Assembly (NCBI GenBank): GCA_031406795.1
Contig: JANOHV010000027.1
Coordinates: 1 to 34,567 of the forward strand
Direction of reading: 5' to 3'
Origin: DATDCY01 sp031406795 [NCBI: Candidatus Rokuibacteriota bacterium]
GTDB taxonomy: Bacteria; JAUVQV01
Length of the DNA: 34,567 nt
Part shown: one piece after another, positions 13,681 to 22,776 of the stretch
Layout of the letters: every line of letters begins with the position of its first letter
Position numbering within the stretch: position 1 is the stretch's first letter
Translations under genes and position numbers: made by a program
The notes under the pieces: generated by a model
Databases searched by the model: none
Told to the model about the DNA's origin: nothing
What the model saw: the letters and a program-made list of their open reading frames with translations, nothing else

Positions 13681-15362
13681 CAGTAAATGACCCAATCGCT
13701 CTGCCGCACCATTCTGGGCTCCGGCCCCTTTGTGAGCGTAATGATGTAGCAGCCCTTCGAGGCGTAACGCTGGCCGGGCCCGAAGCTCAGGCGGGGGTAG
13801 TTCGCGGAGATGGTGACCTGGTCCGTCGATTCGTCGAAGAGATCGAGGAAGAACCCCCGGTAGAGATCGTCGCCGATGTCCGTCAGGACCCTGGTCAGCA
13901 GCCGGGTCAGGAAGAAGACTTTGGTCGTCTCCGGCGCGTCCGGCCGCGCGATCTTTCTGACCCTCGACCAGTTGGTGACGATGGTCTCGCCGTATGCCCC
14001 CTCCCCGGGCAACAGACTCGGGTAGGTGATGTAGGTGAAGTCACGAACGCCGTCCGGAATGAGGAACGGCCTCCCGCCGAGCATGGTCGAGGAGAACACG
14101 AGCAGGGAGGGACGTCGGGGAAGCTCCCCGAGCGCGGAGAGACCCGCCAGATCGTCCGGACCGAGCCAGCTCAGGAGCACCGAGTCCGGATGGGCGGCGG
14201 CAAGTTGTTCCCAGAACCCCGGGCCGGCGGGACCTCCCCGGGGCAGGACGCTGTCGGTCTGCACCGCATTGCCCAGTTTCTTCCAGGTCTCCGAGAAGCC
14301 CCGAGCCAGCGCGTTGCCCTCGTCGTTGTCCCGGAAAACCTGGACGACCCGCTTCTCCGCGGGGAGTTCGAGGACCCGCGCGAGGAATTTCGCCGCGGCC
14401 TCCCCCTCCTGGTAATACCCTTTCGAGAAGTACAGCGTGGAGAGGTCGCTCTTCGAGACCACCGGGAGGTCCGTGACGGGCAGGATGCACGGGATCCGGT
14501 TCCGCTCGCAGAACTCGTGGATCGGGTCCCACTTACCCTGCACCTTGCCGCCGAGGAGCGCGAACACCGGCTGCTCGCGATACCGCTCTTCGAGCTGGCC
14601 ACCCCAGCTCTCCGGCGGGCCTTTCAGCTCCCAGACCCTGAGCGCGATCTTTCTGAGCGGGGCCCTGCCCCAGGTGAAGAGCAGCGTCGACTGTTGGGCA
14701 TTCCACTCCTCCCGCACGTAGGCCTCGATGGGTTCGAGGAGCGCCGCCCGGTCCCGGGGGTCCACCCCCTCGGATACTACGACGGCGAACGCGATCTCCT
14801 CCTGGCTCACCCCGGGAGAGATCTTCGACGAGAGGTTCTTCAGGTAATGGACCAGGATTGCCACATCGCCGTCTTCGAGGAGGTAGCGCGGCATCGCGGT
14901 ACTCATCTTTCTGCCCTTGGCGTCGATGCCCTCCCGGAGCGCGACGACCAGCGATTCGTCGTTGTAGGCCGGTCTGGTGAATTTCAGGGAGCCGGCCTTC
15001 ATGGCGCCGCCGGGGACATCCTGTCCTCCCCGGAGAGGCGCGTAGAGTTTCGCGCCGTTCGTCGGCGGGGAAAAAACACCCCCTTCGAGCGAGCCGAGCC
15101 CCGAGCGCAGATGGCAGTTGCGGCAGGTGACCATCGTCCCCTTGATTTCGATGTCGCCGTTGACGATCGCCCGCAGCGGCGCGCCGGAGGGAAGCACCCC
15201 ATCCATGTACATGATCTCGCCCAGACGCAAGGCCTCGCTCTGCGGGTGCCCGGCGACGAGTTCCCCACCTTCGGCCGCCAACGCGGGACGCAGCGCCGCG
15301 AGCAGAAAGAGACAACCGGCGAGGGCGGCTGCGAATCGGCTGGTCTTCACGCCCGGCTTCAT
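13680..15362 (-). CDS. c-type cytochrome fused to periplasmic ligand-binding domain
   Basis: 560-aa exported protein. A signal peptide (1-30, ending ALRPALAA) precedes a monoheme cytochrome c domain of about 130 residues with CRNCH at 80-84 and a likely distal Met in KMSTAMPRYLLEDGDVAILV. Residues about 170-560 resemble type 1 periplasmic binding proteins of branched-chain amino-acid transporters: VVSEGVDPRD, PVFALLGGKVQGKWDP, EKRVVQVFRDNDEGNALARG, DSVLLSWLGPDDLAGL and YITYPSLLPG. The fusion suggests a redox protein gated by, or sensing, a small ligand. The start overlaps the Sco stop (ATGA) and the stop overlaps the NosL start. Ligand and redox partner are unknown. Confidence 0.88.
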   Translation of the reverse strand: MKPGVKTSRFAAALAGCLFLLAALRPALAAEGGELVAGHPQSEALRLGEIMYMDGVLPSGAPLRAIVNGDIEIKGTMVTCRNCHLRSGLGSLEGGVFSPPTNGAKLYAPLRGGQDVPGGAMKAGSLKFTRPAYNDESLVVALREGIDAKGRKMSTAMPRYLLEDGDVAILVHYLKNLSSKISPGVSQEEIAFAVVVSEGVDPRDRAALLEPIEAYVREEWNAQQSTLLFTWGRAPLRKIALRVWELKGPPESWGGQLEERYREQPVFALLGGKVQGKWDPIHEFCERNRIPCILPVTDLPVVSKSDLSTLYFSKGYYQEGEAAAKFLARVLELPAEKRVVQVFRDNDEGNALARGFSETWKKLGNAVQTDSVLPRGGPAGPGFWEQLAAAHPDSVLLSWLGPDDLAGLSALGELPRRPSLLVFSSTMLGGRPFLIPDGVRDFTYITYPSLLPGEGAYGETIVTNWSRVRKIARPDAPETTKVFFLTRLLTRVLTDIGDDLYRGFFLDLFDESTDQVTISANYPRLSFGPGQRYASKGCYIITLTKGPEPRMVRQSDWVIY

Positions 15363-16315
15363 CGCTTCGCCACGTTTCTGAACTCGCGCATCAGGTCGGC
15401 TTGCCCGATGAGACCTTCGACCCGGATCCATTCGTCGGTTCCCGGACTGTGGAACAGCAGTATGGGCTCGTGGGCCATCTTGTCGACGACCACGGAATCG
15501 AAGGCCCTGAGCACCTTGCCGATGTCGTCTTTGCTCCCGGTGAGGAAATCCCATCCCTCGCCGGTTGTGTAACGCGAAAGATACTCCTTCATCTGCTCCG
15601 GCCGGTCGTTTTCAGGATCGATCGAAATGGAGATAAGTTGCACGCTCTCGGCGGCCTTGTCGCCGAGTTCTTCGGTGATACTGGCGAATTCGGACGAGAG
15701 AATCGGGCAGATCGTCGTGCAGGTCGTGTAAATGAAGTCCACGACCACCGGCTTTCCGGCGTCGACCAGGGAGCGCAGCTTGATCCTTCTGCCATCCTGG
15801 TTCAGCAGGGTCACGTCCGGCAGTTTGTAGTACGCAACGGCACGCTTGTACCCCTTCGGTTTCGCCACCTGCCCGGCCGGTGCTCCCGGGCCGCCGACCG
15901 AGAAGGGGAAGACCGCGCGGTCCTCAACGGCCCCGCTCCTGATGGACACCTTCAGCTCCCAGCGCCCCTCAAGCGCGATCTTGATGTTTTCGACGTGGTA
16001 CTTGCCTCCGCCCTGCTCCGTCACCTCCGGCTTGTCCCAGACGCCATGTCCCTGGCTCGGCATCCACGGCGTGACGACCACCTTCGCGCCCCCGACACCC
16101 TTGCCGGCCTTGTCGCGAACCGCCAGGTCGACCGAGTTGACGCCGGGCGCGAGGGCGTCGCCCCTGAGTGAGAGATCGATCGTGAACGCGCCGGTGGCCG
16201 TCGTCATGGAGAGACGGCCTGCCGTCGCCGGTGAGGGGGAGGACTTCCCCGGCTCCGCACCGTAAGCGGCGGGGCACAGAAGAAGCAGAAGGGTGAGCAG
16301 GATGGCGATTCGCAT
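15359..16315 (-). CDS. YtkA-like domain fused to Sco1/SenC copper chaperone
   Basis: 318-aa envelope protein. After a signal peptide (1-20, LLLLLCPAAYGA) comes a YtkA-like beta domain (about 36-140) with TPWMPSQGHG, a motif of metal-associated FixH/YtkA proteins. A thioredoxin-fold Sco domain (about 155-318) follows, with FIYTTCTTICP holding the CxxxC copper/redox pair (C199, C203) and the third copper ligand H282 in KMAHEPILLF. Sco proteins supply copper to, or reduce thiols of, CuA sites. The ATG at 16315 has GAGAGG 9 nt upstream; the longer frame to 16444 lacks a signal peptide at its start. It is the first gene of the operon. Confidence 0.92.
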   Translation of the reverse strand: MRIAILLTLLLLLCPAAYGAEPGKSSPSPATAGRLSMTTATGAFTIDLSLRGDALAPGVNSVDLAVRDKAGKGVGGAKVVVTPWMPSQGHGVWDKPEVTEQGGGKYHVENIKIALEGRWELKVSIRSGAVEDRAVFPFSVGGPGAPAGQVAKPKGYKRAVAYYKLPDVTLLNQDGRRIKLRSLVDAGKPVVVDFIYTTCTTICPILSSEFASITEELGDKAAESVQLISISIDPENDRPEQMKEYLSRYTTGEGWDFLTGSKDDIGKVLRAFDSVVVDKMAHEPILLFHSPGTDEWIRVEGLIGQADLMREFRNVAKR

Positions 16316-16356
16316 GACCAGCACCTCTCGTGTGTGTATTGACGAACCCGACCGCA

Positions 16357-16385
16357 AGCATACTACCTGGTGCCCGGCTTCACAA
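16357..16385 (-). promoter_or_regulatory. Probable promoter of the Sco/cytochrome/NosL/ABC operon
   Basis: On the minus strand TTGTGA (plus 16380-16385) is followed after 17 nt by TATGCT (plus 16357-16362), each 4 of 6 to consensus. The start would be near 16350, giving a leader of about 35 nt that contains the GAGAGG ribosome site. Confidence 0.45.
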
Positions 16386-16479
16386 CCATGCTTCGCGCCC
16401 GCGCAACCTGCGAGGAATTCAATCTCTGGGAATGACGAACACACGCTCCGCTGAAGAGCAGGAGCGGGGAAAAGAAACG

Positions 16480-16505
16480 CCCCCGCCGGTGGATCCCGGC
16501 GGGGG
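16480..16505 (-). terminator. Rho-independent terminator of lipoprotein gene 1
   Basis: Perfect 10-bp stem CCCCCGCCGG / CCGGCGGGGG with a 6-nt loop, followed on the minus strand by GTTTCTTTTCC. It lies 65 nt past the lipoprotein stop. A near-identical stem ends the paralogous gene at 19701-19726. Confidence 0.8.
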
Positions 16506-16570
16506 ACGGTTCACGCCCAGCTCTCCGGTGAGAGCTATCGACTTCGACTCTGCGTTGTCGTCACTGATGC

Positions 16571-17215
16571 TCAGCTGCCGGTGCCCGTGCCGCTGCCCGT
16601 ACCGGTGCCACTGCCGGTGCCGCTGCCCGTGCCGGAACCGCTGCCGGTGCCGCTGCCCGTGCCGCTGCCCGTGCCGCTGCCGGTGCCGCTGCCGGTGCCG
16701 CTGCCCGTGCCGGTGCCGCTGCCGGTGCCGCTGCCGGTGCCCGTGCCGCTGCCGGTGCCTTCATCGAGTTCGACATTGCCGTCGTCATCCACATCGTCGG
16801 CTCTATCGATCACGCCGTCATGGTCCCTGTCCTGCCGGGAGTCCAGCGTACCGTCACCTCTCAGCTCGATCTCGACTTCAACTTCGAGCTTGTCCTCGAG
16901 CCTGACTTCCAACTTTGCCCTGTCGTGGCCGACAAACGAGATCTCATGCAAGCCAGCCGACAGATGCAACTCGAACCTGCCGTCGGCATTGGTGAGTTCC
17001 CCGGTGCGCACCTTGTCGACTTCGACTTCGACGCCGGCAACCGGAACAGCCACCCGCATGGACTGAGCGACGGCCCTCGAACCGGAATCTCTCATCAGCC
17101 TTCCACGGAAGTTGACGTCCGACGAATCATCCTTCCCGCACCCGTTGATGAGAAACAACACCGGCGCGAGCAAGACCAGACCGGCTAGAACTACAATCTG
17201 AGCTTTCCGCTTCAT
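16571..17215 (-). CDS. Lipoprotein 1 with Gly-Ser/Thr repeat tail (paralogue of 19788-20489)
   Basis: 214-aa lipoprotein. Signal peptide and lipobox end at FLINGC (Cys about 26). A carboxypeptidase-regulatory-like beta domain follows (PVAGVEVEVDKVRTGELTNA, then DGRFELHLSAGLHEISFVGH). Next is an acidic stretch, RDHDGVIDRADDVDDDGN, like calcium-binding thrombospondin type 3 or dockerin repeats, then a tail of about 60 residues of GTGSGTGS repeats. It is probably a surface or outer-membrane lipoprotein with a flexible, hydrophilic extension. The ATG at 17215 has AAAGGAGG upstream. A strong promoter lies at 17411-17439 and a terminator at 16480-16505, so it is monocistronic. Exact role unknown. 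The plus-strand proline-rich ORF across it is a shadow of the repeat. Confidence 0.85.
   Translation of the reverse strand: MKRKAQIVVLAGLVLLAPVLFLINGCGKDDSSDVNFRGRLMRDSGSRAVAQSMRVAVPVAGVEVEVDKVRTGELTNADGRFELHLSAGLHEISFVGHDRAKLEVRLEDKLEVEVEIELRGDGTLDSRQDRDHDGVIDRADDVDDDGNVELDEGTGSGTGTGSGTGSGTGTGSGTGSGTGSGTGSGTGSGTGSGSGTGSGTGSGTGTGSGTGTGS
16574..16757. repeat. GTG-S tandem repeat (6/12-bp units) in lipoprotein 1
   Basis: Units of the type CCGCTGCCGGTG on the plus strand encode Gly-Thr-Gly-Ser on the minus strand. Near-perfect units suggest recent expansion and probable length variation by slippage or recombination with the related repeat at 19803-20022. Confidence 0.8.
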
Positions 17216-17410
17216 TTCTCTGCCTCCTTTTCCAAAACAACCTTCGTTTCCCGCCTCCAACAGCTGAGGCATCCGCGCAGAACGCTGCGCTCCAGCACCC
17301 CGACGAAACTACCGCCCCACCGCAGCGGGCTCCTGTTCGCCTATTCGAAACCAATACCAACAGACTGCATCACCCCCTTCGTGAAGAAGGTAATGCTACC
17401 CAGCATCCTC

Positions 17411-17439
17411 AGTATAATAGCGGTACGCGGATTTGTCAC
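17411..17439 (-). promoter_or_regulatory. Strong sigma-70-type promoter of lipoprotein gene 1
   Basis: Minus-strand GTGACA (plus 17434-17439) and TATACT (plus 17411-17416) are 17 nt apart, each 5 of 6 to consensus. Transcription would start near 17404, leaving an unusually long leader of about 190 nt before the ATG at 17215. The leader ends with an AAAAGGAGG ribosome site; I saw no known riboswitch in it. Confidence 0.65.
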
Positions 17440-17464
17440 CCCGAGAGCACTCCTTCTTCGTTCA

Positions 17465-19549
17465 TCAGGGGTGTGATTTGTCTTCTTTCCGGACTGTCGT
17501 GTATTCGATCCCGTCGATGCCGAAGTGAAAACCTGATGATCGCGGGGCGTTCCCCACCACCGAAATCACCAGTCGATTGATGCCCTGAACCAGCGAGACA
17601 CCCGACAACCGCAGCTGAGCCGGCTTGACCGAGTCGTCAAAAAGATCGCCTTCGGCGCTGGCACGAGCCGGCAGCAACTCGATCCTGACCTTGCCGTAGT
17701 CGGGGGCGGCGGTCATCCAGAGCGTCAGGTCGACCATTCTTGACTCTGCCGTTTTGAGGTAGAACTCCACGCCGGCCCCGGGCTTCTCCCCACGGAAGAA
17801 GAGCTGATCCCGGGAATGCCATTGGCCGTCATAACTCGACATATCCTGCCGCGTGGCGTTGCCGGTATTGACGTACCCGACATCCCGGGTGTCCAGATCA
17901 TGATAGCCCCGAGGCGCAAAAACGCCGATCGGCCTGAACCATTCCAAGCTTTCGAGCTCGATTCTCCGCTTCTCGTCCTTCTCGCGCTGGGTAATCAGCC
18001 GATAGATCCAGCGTTTCTCGTTCAAGGGGAATTTGACCAGCTCGATTTCCGGTTCCTTCTCCTGCGCCTTTCTGATGAAGGCCGCGATCGGCTTCTGGTT
18101 GCTGATCGCGAAGAAAGGCTTGTCCAGATAGTAGGCCCGGGTCATCATGTCTGCAAGTGCGCCGCTCTCGAGTCCCCAGTTGGCGATACCCCAGGAGTTC
18201 ACCAGCAGCAGGGAAACGTCGCTGCGAACCTTGCTTATCCGTTGGTAATAGTCCGCCAGCGTGTAGTAGGTGCGGGAATCGCTGTCCAGGAAGACGGCAT
18301 CTCGCGGGAGTCTCTCGAAGAGCAGTCGCGCAAACTTCTGAACGTCGTCGAAATTGCGTTTGTTCGGGTTCACGATGAAATCCGAATGGAAGTACGCGTT
18401 CGCCGAGTAGCGGTTGTTGTAGCGACGATGCCAGACACTCCGGGGGTCCAGTGCCCAGGTCGAAATGTTCGTGTAGAGAAAGGGTCCGATCAGCAACGAA
18501 ATCACCAGATAGGCGAATAGCGCCCCCCGGCGCAGGGGATTTCCCCGGGTCGCCTGAAACAATGCGTTCAGCGCCACGCCGGCGAAGAAATAGAGAAGCA
18601 CGAAGGACTCCAGCAAGAAGGCGAACTTGTCCCAGGTCGGGTACATCGCGAAATTTGCCGAGTTGATGACCAGCGGCGTGAGCATACCCCAGAACACCGG
18701 TCTTCCCTGCAAGTTCCTGAAGCAGAGGCAGATTCCGGCAAGCCCGAAACCGACCAGATAGAGCGTGGGGGACTGGAACCAGAAGACGAAGACGGTGTCG
18801 TACAAAGACTGCCAGAGTGCACCGCTGAAGAAAGTCCCGGAAAAATTCCCCACGAAAGCCGAGTGCAGCGTGGCGCGGAGAGAATTGCTTTTCGCGAGAT
18901 CCCTCGCCAGCAGGATGAGCCAGGGGGTCATCCCCGCGGCTGCAGCAACCCCGCACAGCGGAAGCGTCGGCCACCAGGCGGAGTTGCGCCTGGCATACAG
19001 AACTCCGGTGACGGCGACACCGAGGCAGACGAACCCCATCTGCACATGGTTGAACAGACCCAGCCCGGCGAAAAAGCACAATGCCAGGAGCCAACGCCGA
19101 TCGTCGGACCGGGCCAGCCTGCGCCAGCAATACAGGCACACCGTGGTCAGAAACGCGGTGGCAGCGTAGTTCTCGACGACGGTGCTGTGCCACCACAAGG
19201 AGTGGCAGAGCATGAGAAACAGGCTCCCAACTACCGCGGTCGGCAAAGCGCCGAATTCAAAGAGCAGCAGCAGATAGAAACAGGCAACGGTCAGCGAGCC
19301 ATAAAATACCGAGACCATGTTCGCGCGGTGTGCCAGTTCCTGAAATGGCAGGATCCGGATGAACAGGGATCCCGTCAGAACCGTCAGTGGGTGATTGTTG
19401 ACGTGGGAGGTTGCACCGAACCGCTCCATGTCGTTGATCAGCAGTGCCGTGTCGCCGAACCCGACCGTCCTGCAGACCGTGAAAGAATAGAAGAGAAAGG
19501 GTATGAGCAAGAAGCCGTAGGTGCGCAGAAAATCGCTCTTCTTGTGCAT
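17465..19549 (-). CDS. DUF2723-type polytopic membrane protein (protein O-glycosyltransferase-like)
   Basis: 694-aa membrane protein. The first about 360 residues hold around ten helices and the DUF2723/GT-C-like N-terminus: GFGDTALLINDMERFGATSH and NNHPLTVLTGSLFIRILPF, AHRANMVSVFYGSLTVACFY, and SLWWHSTVVENYAATAF. Family members (TMEM260 relatives) are linked to O-mannosyl transfer using lipid-linked sugar, with the acidic residue in the first loop likely catalytic. Residues about 400-694 are soluble and extracytoplasmic, ending in a beta-rich domain that may bind ligand. It sits between two secreted lipoproteins rich in Ser/Thr tails, so those could be glycosylation substrates (inference). 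The ATG at 19549 has no ribosome site; see the promoter entry. Confidence 0.82.
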   Translation of the reverse strand: MHKKSDFLRTYGFLLIPFLFYSFTVCRTVGFGDTALLINDMERFGATSHVNNHPLTVLTGSLFIRILPFQELAHRANMVSVFYGSLTVACFYLLLLFEFGALPTAVVGSLFLMLCHSLWWHSTVVENYAATAFLTTVCLYCWRRLARSDDRRWLLALCFFAGLGLFNHVQMGFVCLGVAVTGVLYARRNSAWWPTLPLCGVAAAAGMTPWLILLARDLAKSNSLRATLHSAFVGNFSGTFFSGALWQSLYDTVFVFWFQSPTLYLVGFGLAGICLCFRNLQGRPVFWGMLTPLVINSANFAMYPTWDKFAFLLESFVLLYFFAGVALNALFQATRGNPLRRGALFAYLVISLLIGPFLYTNISTWALDPRSVWHRRYNNRYSANAYFHSDFIVNPNKRNFDDVQKFARLLFERLPRDAVFLDSDSRTYYTLADYYQRISKVRSDVSLLLVNSWGIANWGLESGALADMMTRAYYLDKPFFAISNQKPIAAFIRKAQEKEPEIELVKFPLNEKRWIYRLITQREKDEKRRIELESLEWFRPIGVFAPRGYHDLDTRDVGYVNTGNATRQDMSSYDGQWHSRDQLFFRGEKPGAGVEFYLKTAESRMVDLTLWMTAAPDYGKVRIELLPARASAEGDLFDDSVKPAQLRLSGVSLVQGINRLVISVVGNAPRSSGFHFGIDGIEYTTVRKEDKSHP

Positions 19550-19556
19550 GATCCGG

Positions 19557-19584
19557 ATTATCCCGCTTTCCCGCTGCCTGTCAA
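19557..19584 (-). promoter_or_regulatory. Promoter of the DUF2723 gene, probably giving a leaderless mRNA
   Basis: Minus-strand TTGACA (plus 19579-19584, 6 of 6) and GATAAT (plus 19557-19562, 5 of 6) are 16 nt apart. Only 7 nt (CCGGATC) separate the -10 from the ATG at 19549, so transcription should begin at or one base before the start codon. No Shine-Dalgarno sequence fits in that space. Confidence 0.6.
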
Positions 19585-19662
19585 TTTCAGATGCGAGTGC
19601 TTCGACTCACCGTCGGGTGCCGCTGACGGGCCATGGCTTTCCCGCGACGAGGTCGACGATAA

Positions 19663-20489
<827 letters not shown>

Positions 20490-20919
20490 TTCGTTTCCTC
20501 CTTTTCCTGAAAAACCCCGCGCCACTCACCCTCAAGGGGGGAGGGACTTCGTCTCGGATTGTCCTCTGCTCACTACGGTAGGACGCAACCGCACCGGCGG
20601 CAATGGGGTCTTCCCTCCATTCTTCGGGCGCAGCGAACGAAGGGCCGCCGTCACCCGTCAGCCGATTCCGCCAGCAACTCACCGAGACTGCCCCGCCGGA
20701 TCGAAGGCTGCAAGCGCGTGTCGTGCCCCCGCTGCTCATCGTTATCCCGCATCATCACGAAGCAACTGCGACAAAAAGACGCGCAGGATTTGCAGGTCCG
20801 GGGGTTTGACAGCGGGCCCGGACTTCCATAAAAGACTAGTACCTGGCCGGGCTTCGCCGACACGCGGTTGGTGCAGCCGCCGGGAACGGGGAGAAACTCG
20901 AGCCAAGAGGACACGCAGC
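20490..20919. other. Intergenic region between lipoprotein 2 and acetyl-CoA hydrolase genes
   Basis: 430 bases between divergent genes. The open frame of the plus-strand gene runs back through it but lacks coding character. It contains the plus promoter at 20807-20835 with an overlapping inverted repeat. On the minus strand, I could not identify a convincing promoter for lipoprotein 2. Confidence 0.4.
20797..20835 (+). promoter_or_regulatory. Promoter with inverted-repeat operator for the acetyl-CoA hydrolase/GNAT gene
   Basis: TTGACA (20807-20812), 17-nt spacer and TAAAAG (20830-20835); expected start near 20842. A 7-bp inverted repeat GTCCGGG (20797-20803) / CCCGGAC (20818-20824) spans the -35 box, the position expected for a repressor site. 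Confidence 0.5.
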
Positions 20920-22776
20920 ATGCGCGTCGATTTCGGCCCATTCGCCGACCGCCTCTGTACCGCACGAGAGGCGGCCCAGACGATCCGTTCCGGGAGCCGG
21001 CTCTTCGCCGGGACCGGCTGCGCAACGCCCCGCGCGCTGCTCGGGGCGCTCGAGGGGTTGCGCGAGCCGCCCGAGGATGTCACCGTCTACTCCTTCCTGA
21101 CCAACGGCGCGATGCCCTTCCGGGACGGACTGCCCGTTTCCAAGTACCGGCACGCCTGCTTCTTCGTCGGCACCGACACGCGCGAGGCCGTTCGCACCGG
21201 AGCCGCCGATTACATCCCGTTCGCCCTCTTCCAGCTCCCTTTTCTGCTCGAGAACTCCCGCTTCCCGGTAGACGTCGCGCTCATCCAGGTTTCCGCGCCG
21301 GACCGGCACGGCTTCGTGAGCCTCGGCATCTCGGTCGATATCACCCACAAAGTCCTGCACCACGCCCGGAGGATCATCGCCGAAGTCAACCCGAGCATGC
21401 CCTTCACCCTCGGGGACTCGGTGGTCCACCTCTCGCGCATCGAGCGCCTGGTGCTCAACGACACCCCGGTGATGGAGTACACGCACCCGCCTGCGGACGA
21501 CGTCGCGGAGGAGATCGCCGAGTACATTGCCGGGATCATCGAGGACGGATCGACGATCCACGTCGGCCTCGGGCGCGTGCCGAACGCGGCGCTCGCGCGG
21601 CTCCATGACCGCCGCGACCTGGGCATCCACACCGACGTCATCACCGACAGCGTGCTCGACCTCATCGAGAATGGGGTGGTAAACGGCCGGCGCAAGTCCC
21701 TCCACCGCGACAAGGTCGTCACCAGCTACTGCCTCGGGACCAAGCGGCTCTATGACCACGTCTGCCTTAATCCGACATTCGAGTTCCGACCGGTCGAGTA
21801 CGTCTGCGAGCCCCTCGTCGTCGCGCAGAACAACTGCATGGTGTCGGTGACGCAGGCGTTCGCCGTCGACCTGACCGGACAGGTCTGCATCGACCACCTC
21901 GACGGCGATTTCTACGGCGGCGTCTCCACCCAGCCGGCCTTCATGAGCGGCGCCGCCAGATCGCGGGGCGGCAAGCCGATCATCTGCCTGCGCTCGATGA
22001 CCGAGGACGGCGGCGCCAGCCGGATTCGACCCCAGTTGCTCGCCGGCGAAGGAGTCGGCATTCCCCGCGCCGACGTGCACTATGTGATCACGGAGTACGG
22101 GGTAGCGTACCTGTTCGGCAAGTCCATCCGCGAGCGGGCGCTCTGCCTTGTGGAAATTGCCCACCCCGACCAGCGCGCGGGACTCCTCGAGGAGGCCAAG
22201 CGCCTCGGCTATCTCCCGCCGCAACAGTGCGTCAGGAACTTCCAGGAGTACCGGATCCAGGAGGAGCGCAGCGTCACGCTGAAGGACGGGCGCGAGCTGA
22301 ACATCCGCCCGGCGCGGGGGAGCGACGGCGGGAAGCTCCAGGCGCTCTTCCACGCGATGAGCGAGGAGGACGTGTACCGGCGCTTCTTCAGACGGGTCAA
22401 GTCCCTGAGCTTCACCGACGCGCAGCAGCTGTGCAATGTGAACTTCGAAGACGAGGTCGCCTTCCTGGCCGTCGCCGGCGAGCGGGAGAGCGAGGAGATC
22501 GTCGGCGGCTCCTGCTACTTCGTGCACCACGCGACCAACATCGCCGAGGTCGCCTACATGGTGGCCCGCGACTGGCAGGGCGCCGGCCTCGGCTCGGCTC
22601 TGCAGCAGCGCCTGAAGGAACATGCGCTTCGCTGCGGGGTGCGCGGATTCAAGTCGGAGATCCTGCGCGCCAACGCCCCGATGATCGCCCTCGCCCACCG
22701 CGGGGGCGAGCGGGTCGAGGTCGCCTGGAATGAGGACCTTTGCGAGGTCACCGCCTATTTCCACCCCCGACCCTGA
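20920..22776 (+). CDS. Acetyl-CoA hydrolase/CoA-transferase fused to GNAT acetyltransferase
   Basis: 618-aa cytoplasmic fusion. Residues about 1-440 form a class I CoA-transferase of the acetyl-CoA hydrolase/4-hydroxybutyrate CoA-transferase group: DVALIQVSAPDRHGFVSLGI, IHVGLGRVPNAAL, GIHTDVITDSVLDLIENG, VHYVITEYGVAYLFGKSIRE and IAHPDQR. Residues about 455-618 are a GNAT domain: LNIRPARGSD, EVAYMVARDWQGAGLGSALQ with the acetyl-CoA loop. Such fusions may combine CoA transfer with lysine acetylation, or use the GNAT as an acetyl-CoA-responsive part. The ATG at 20920 has AGAGGA about 9 nt upstream; the open frame upstream is non-coding. Single gene with its own promoter. The acyl substrate is unknown. 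Confidence 0.9.
   Translation: MRVDFGPFADRLCTAREAAQTIRSGSRLFAGTGCATPRALLGALEGLREPPEDVTVYSFLTNGAMPFRDGLPVSKYRHACFFVGTDTREAVRTGAADYIPFALFQLPFLLENSRFPVDVALIQVSAPDRHGFVSLGISVDITHKVLHHARRIIAEVNPSMPFTLGDSVVHLSRIERLVLNDTPVMEYTHPPADDVAEEIAEYIAGIIEDGSTIHVGLGRVPNAALARLHDRRDLGIHTDVITDSVLDLIENGVVNGRRKSLHRDKVVTSYCLGTKRLYDHVCLNPTFEFRPVEYVCEPLVVAQNNCMVSVTQAFAVDLTGQVCIDHLDGDFYGGVSTQPAFMSGAARSRGGKPIICLRSMTEDGGASRIRPQLLAGEGVGIPRADVHYVITEYGVAYLFGKSIRERALCLVEIAHPDQRAGLLEEAKRLGYLPPQQCVRNFQEYRIQEERSVTLKDGRELNIRPARGSDGGKLQALFHAMSEEDVYRRFFRRVKSLSFTDAQQLCNVNFEDEVAFLAVAGERESEEIVGGSCYFVHHATNIAEVAYMVARDWQGAGLGSALQQRLKEHALRCGVRGFKSEILRANAPMIALAHRGGERVEVAWNEDLCEVTAYFHPRP

Noticed and set aside
16574-16757. Possible CRISPR or non-coding tandem array
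   Set aside because: Units are 6/12 bp without spacers and are in frame inside a lipoprotein gene; the same holds for 19803-20022.
16581-17066. Plus-strand ORF rich in Pro-Val-Pro-Leu across lipoprotein 1
   Set aside because: It is the complement of the Gly-Thr-Gly-Ser repeat. Promoter, ribosome site, lipobox and terminator all support the minus strand.
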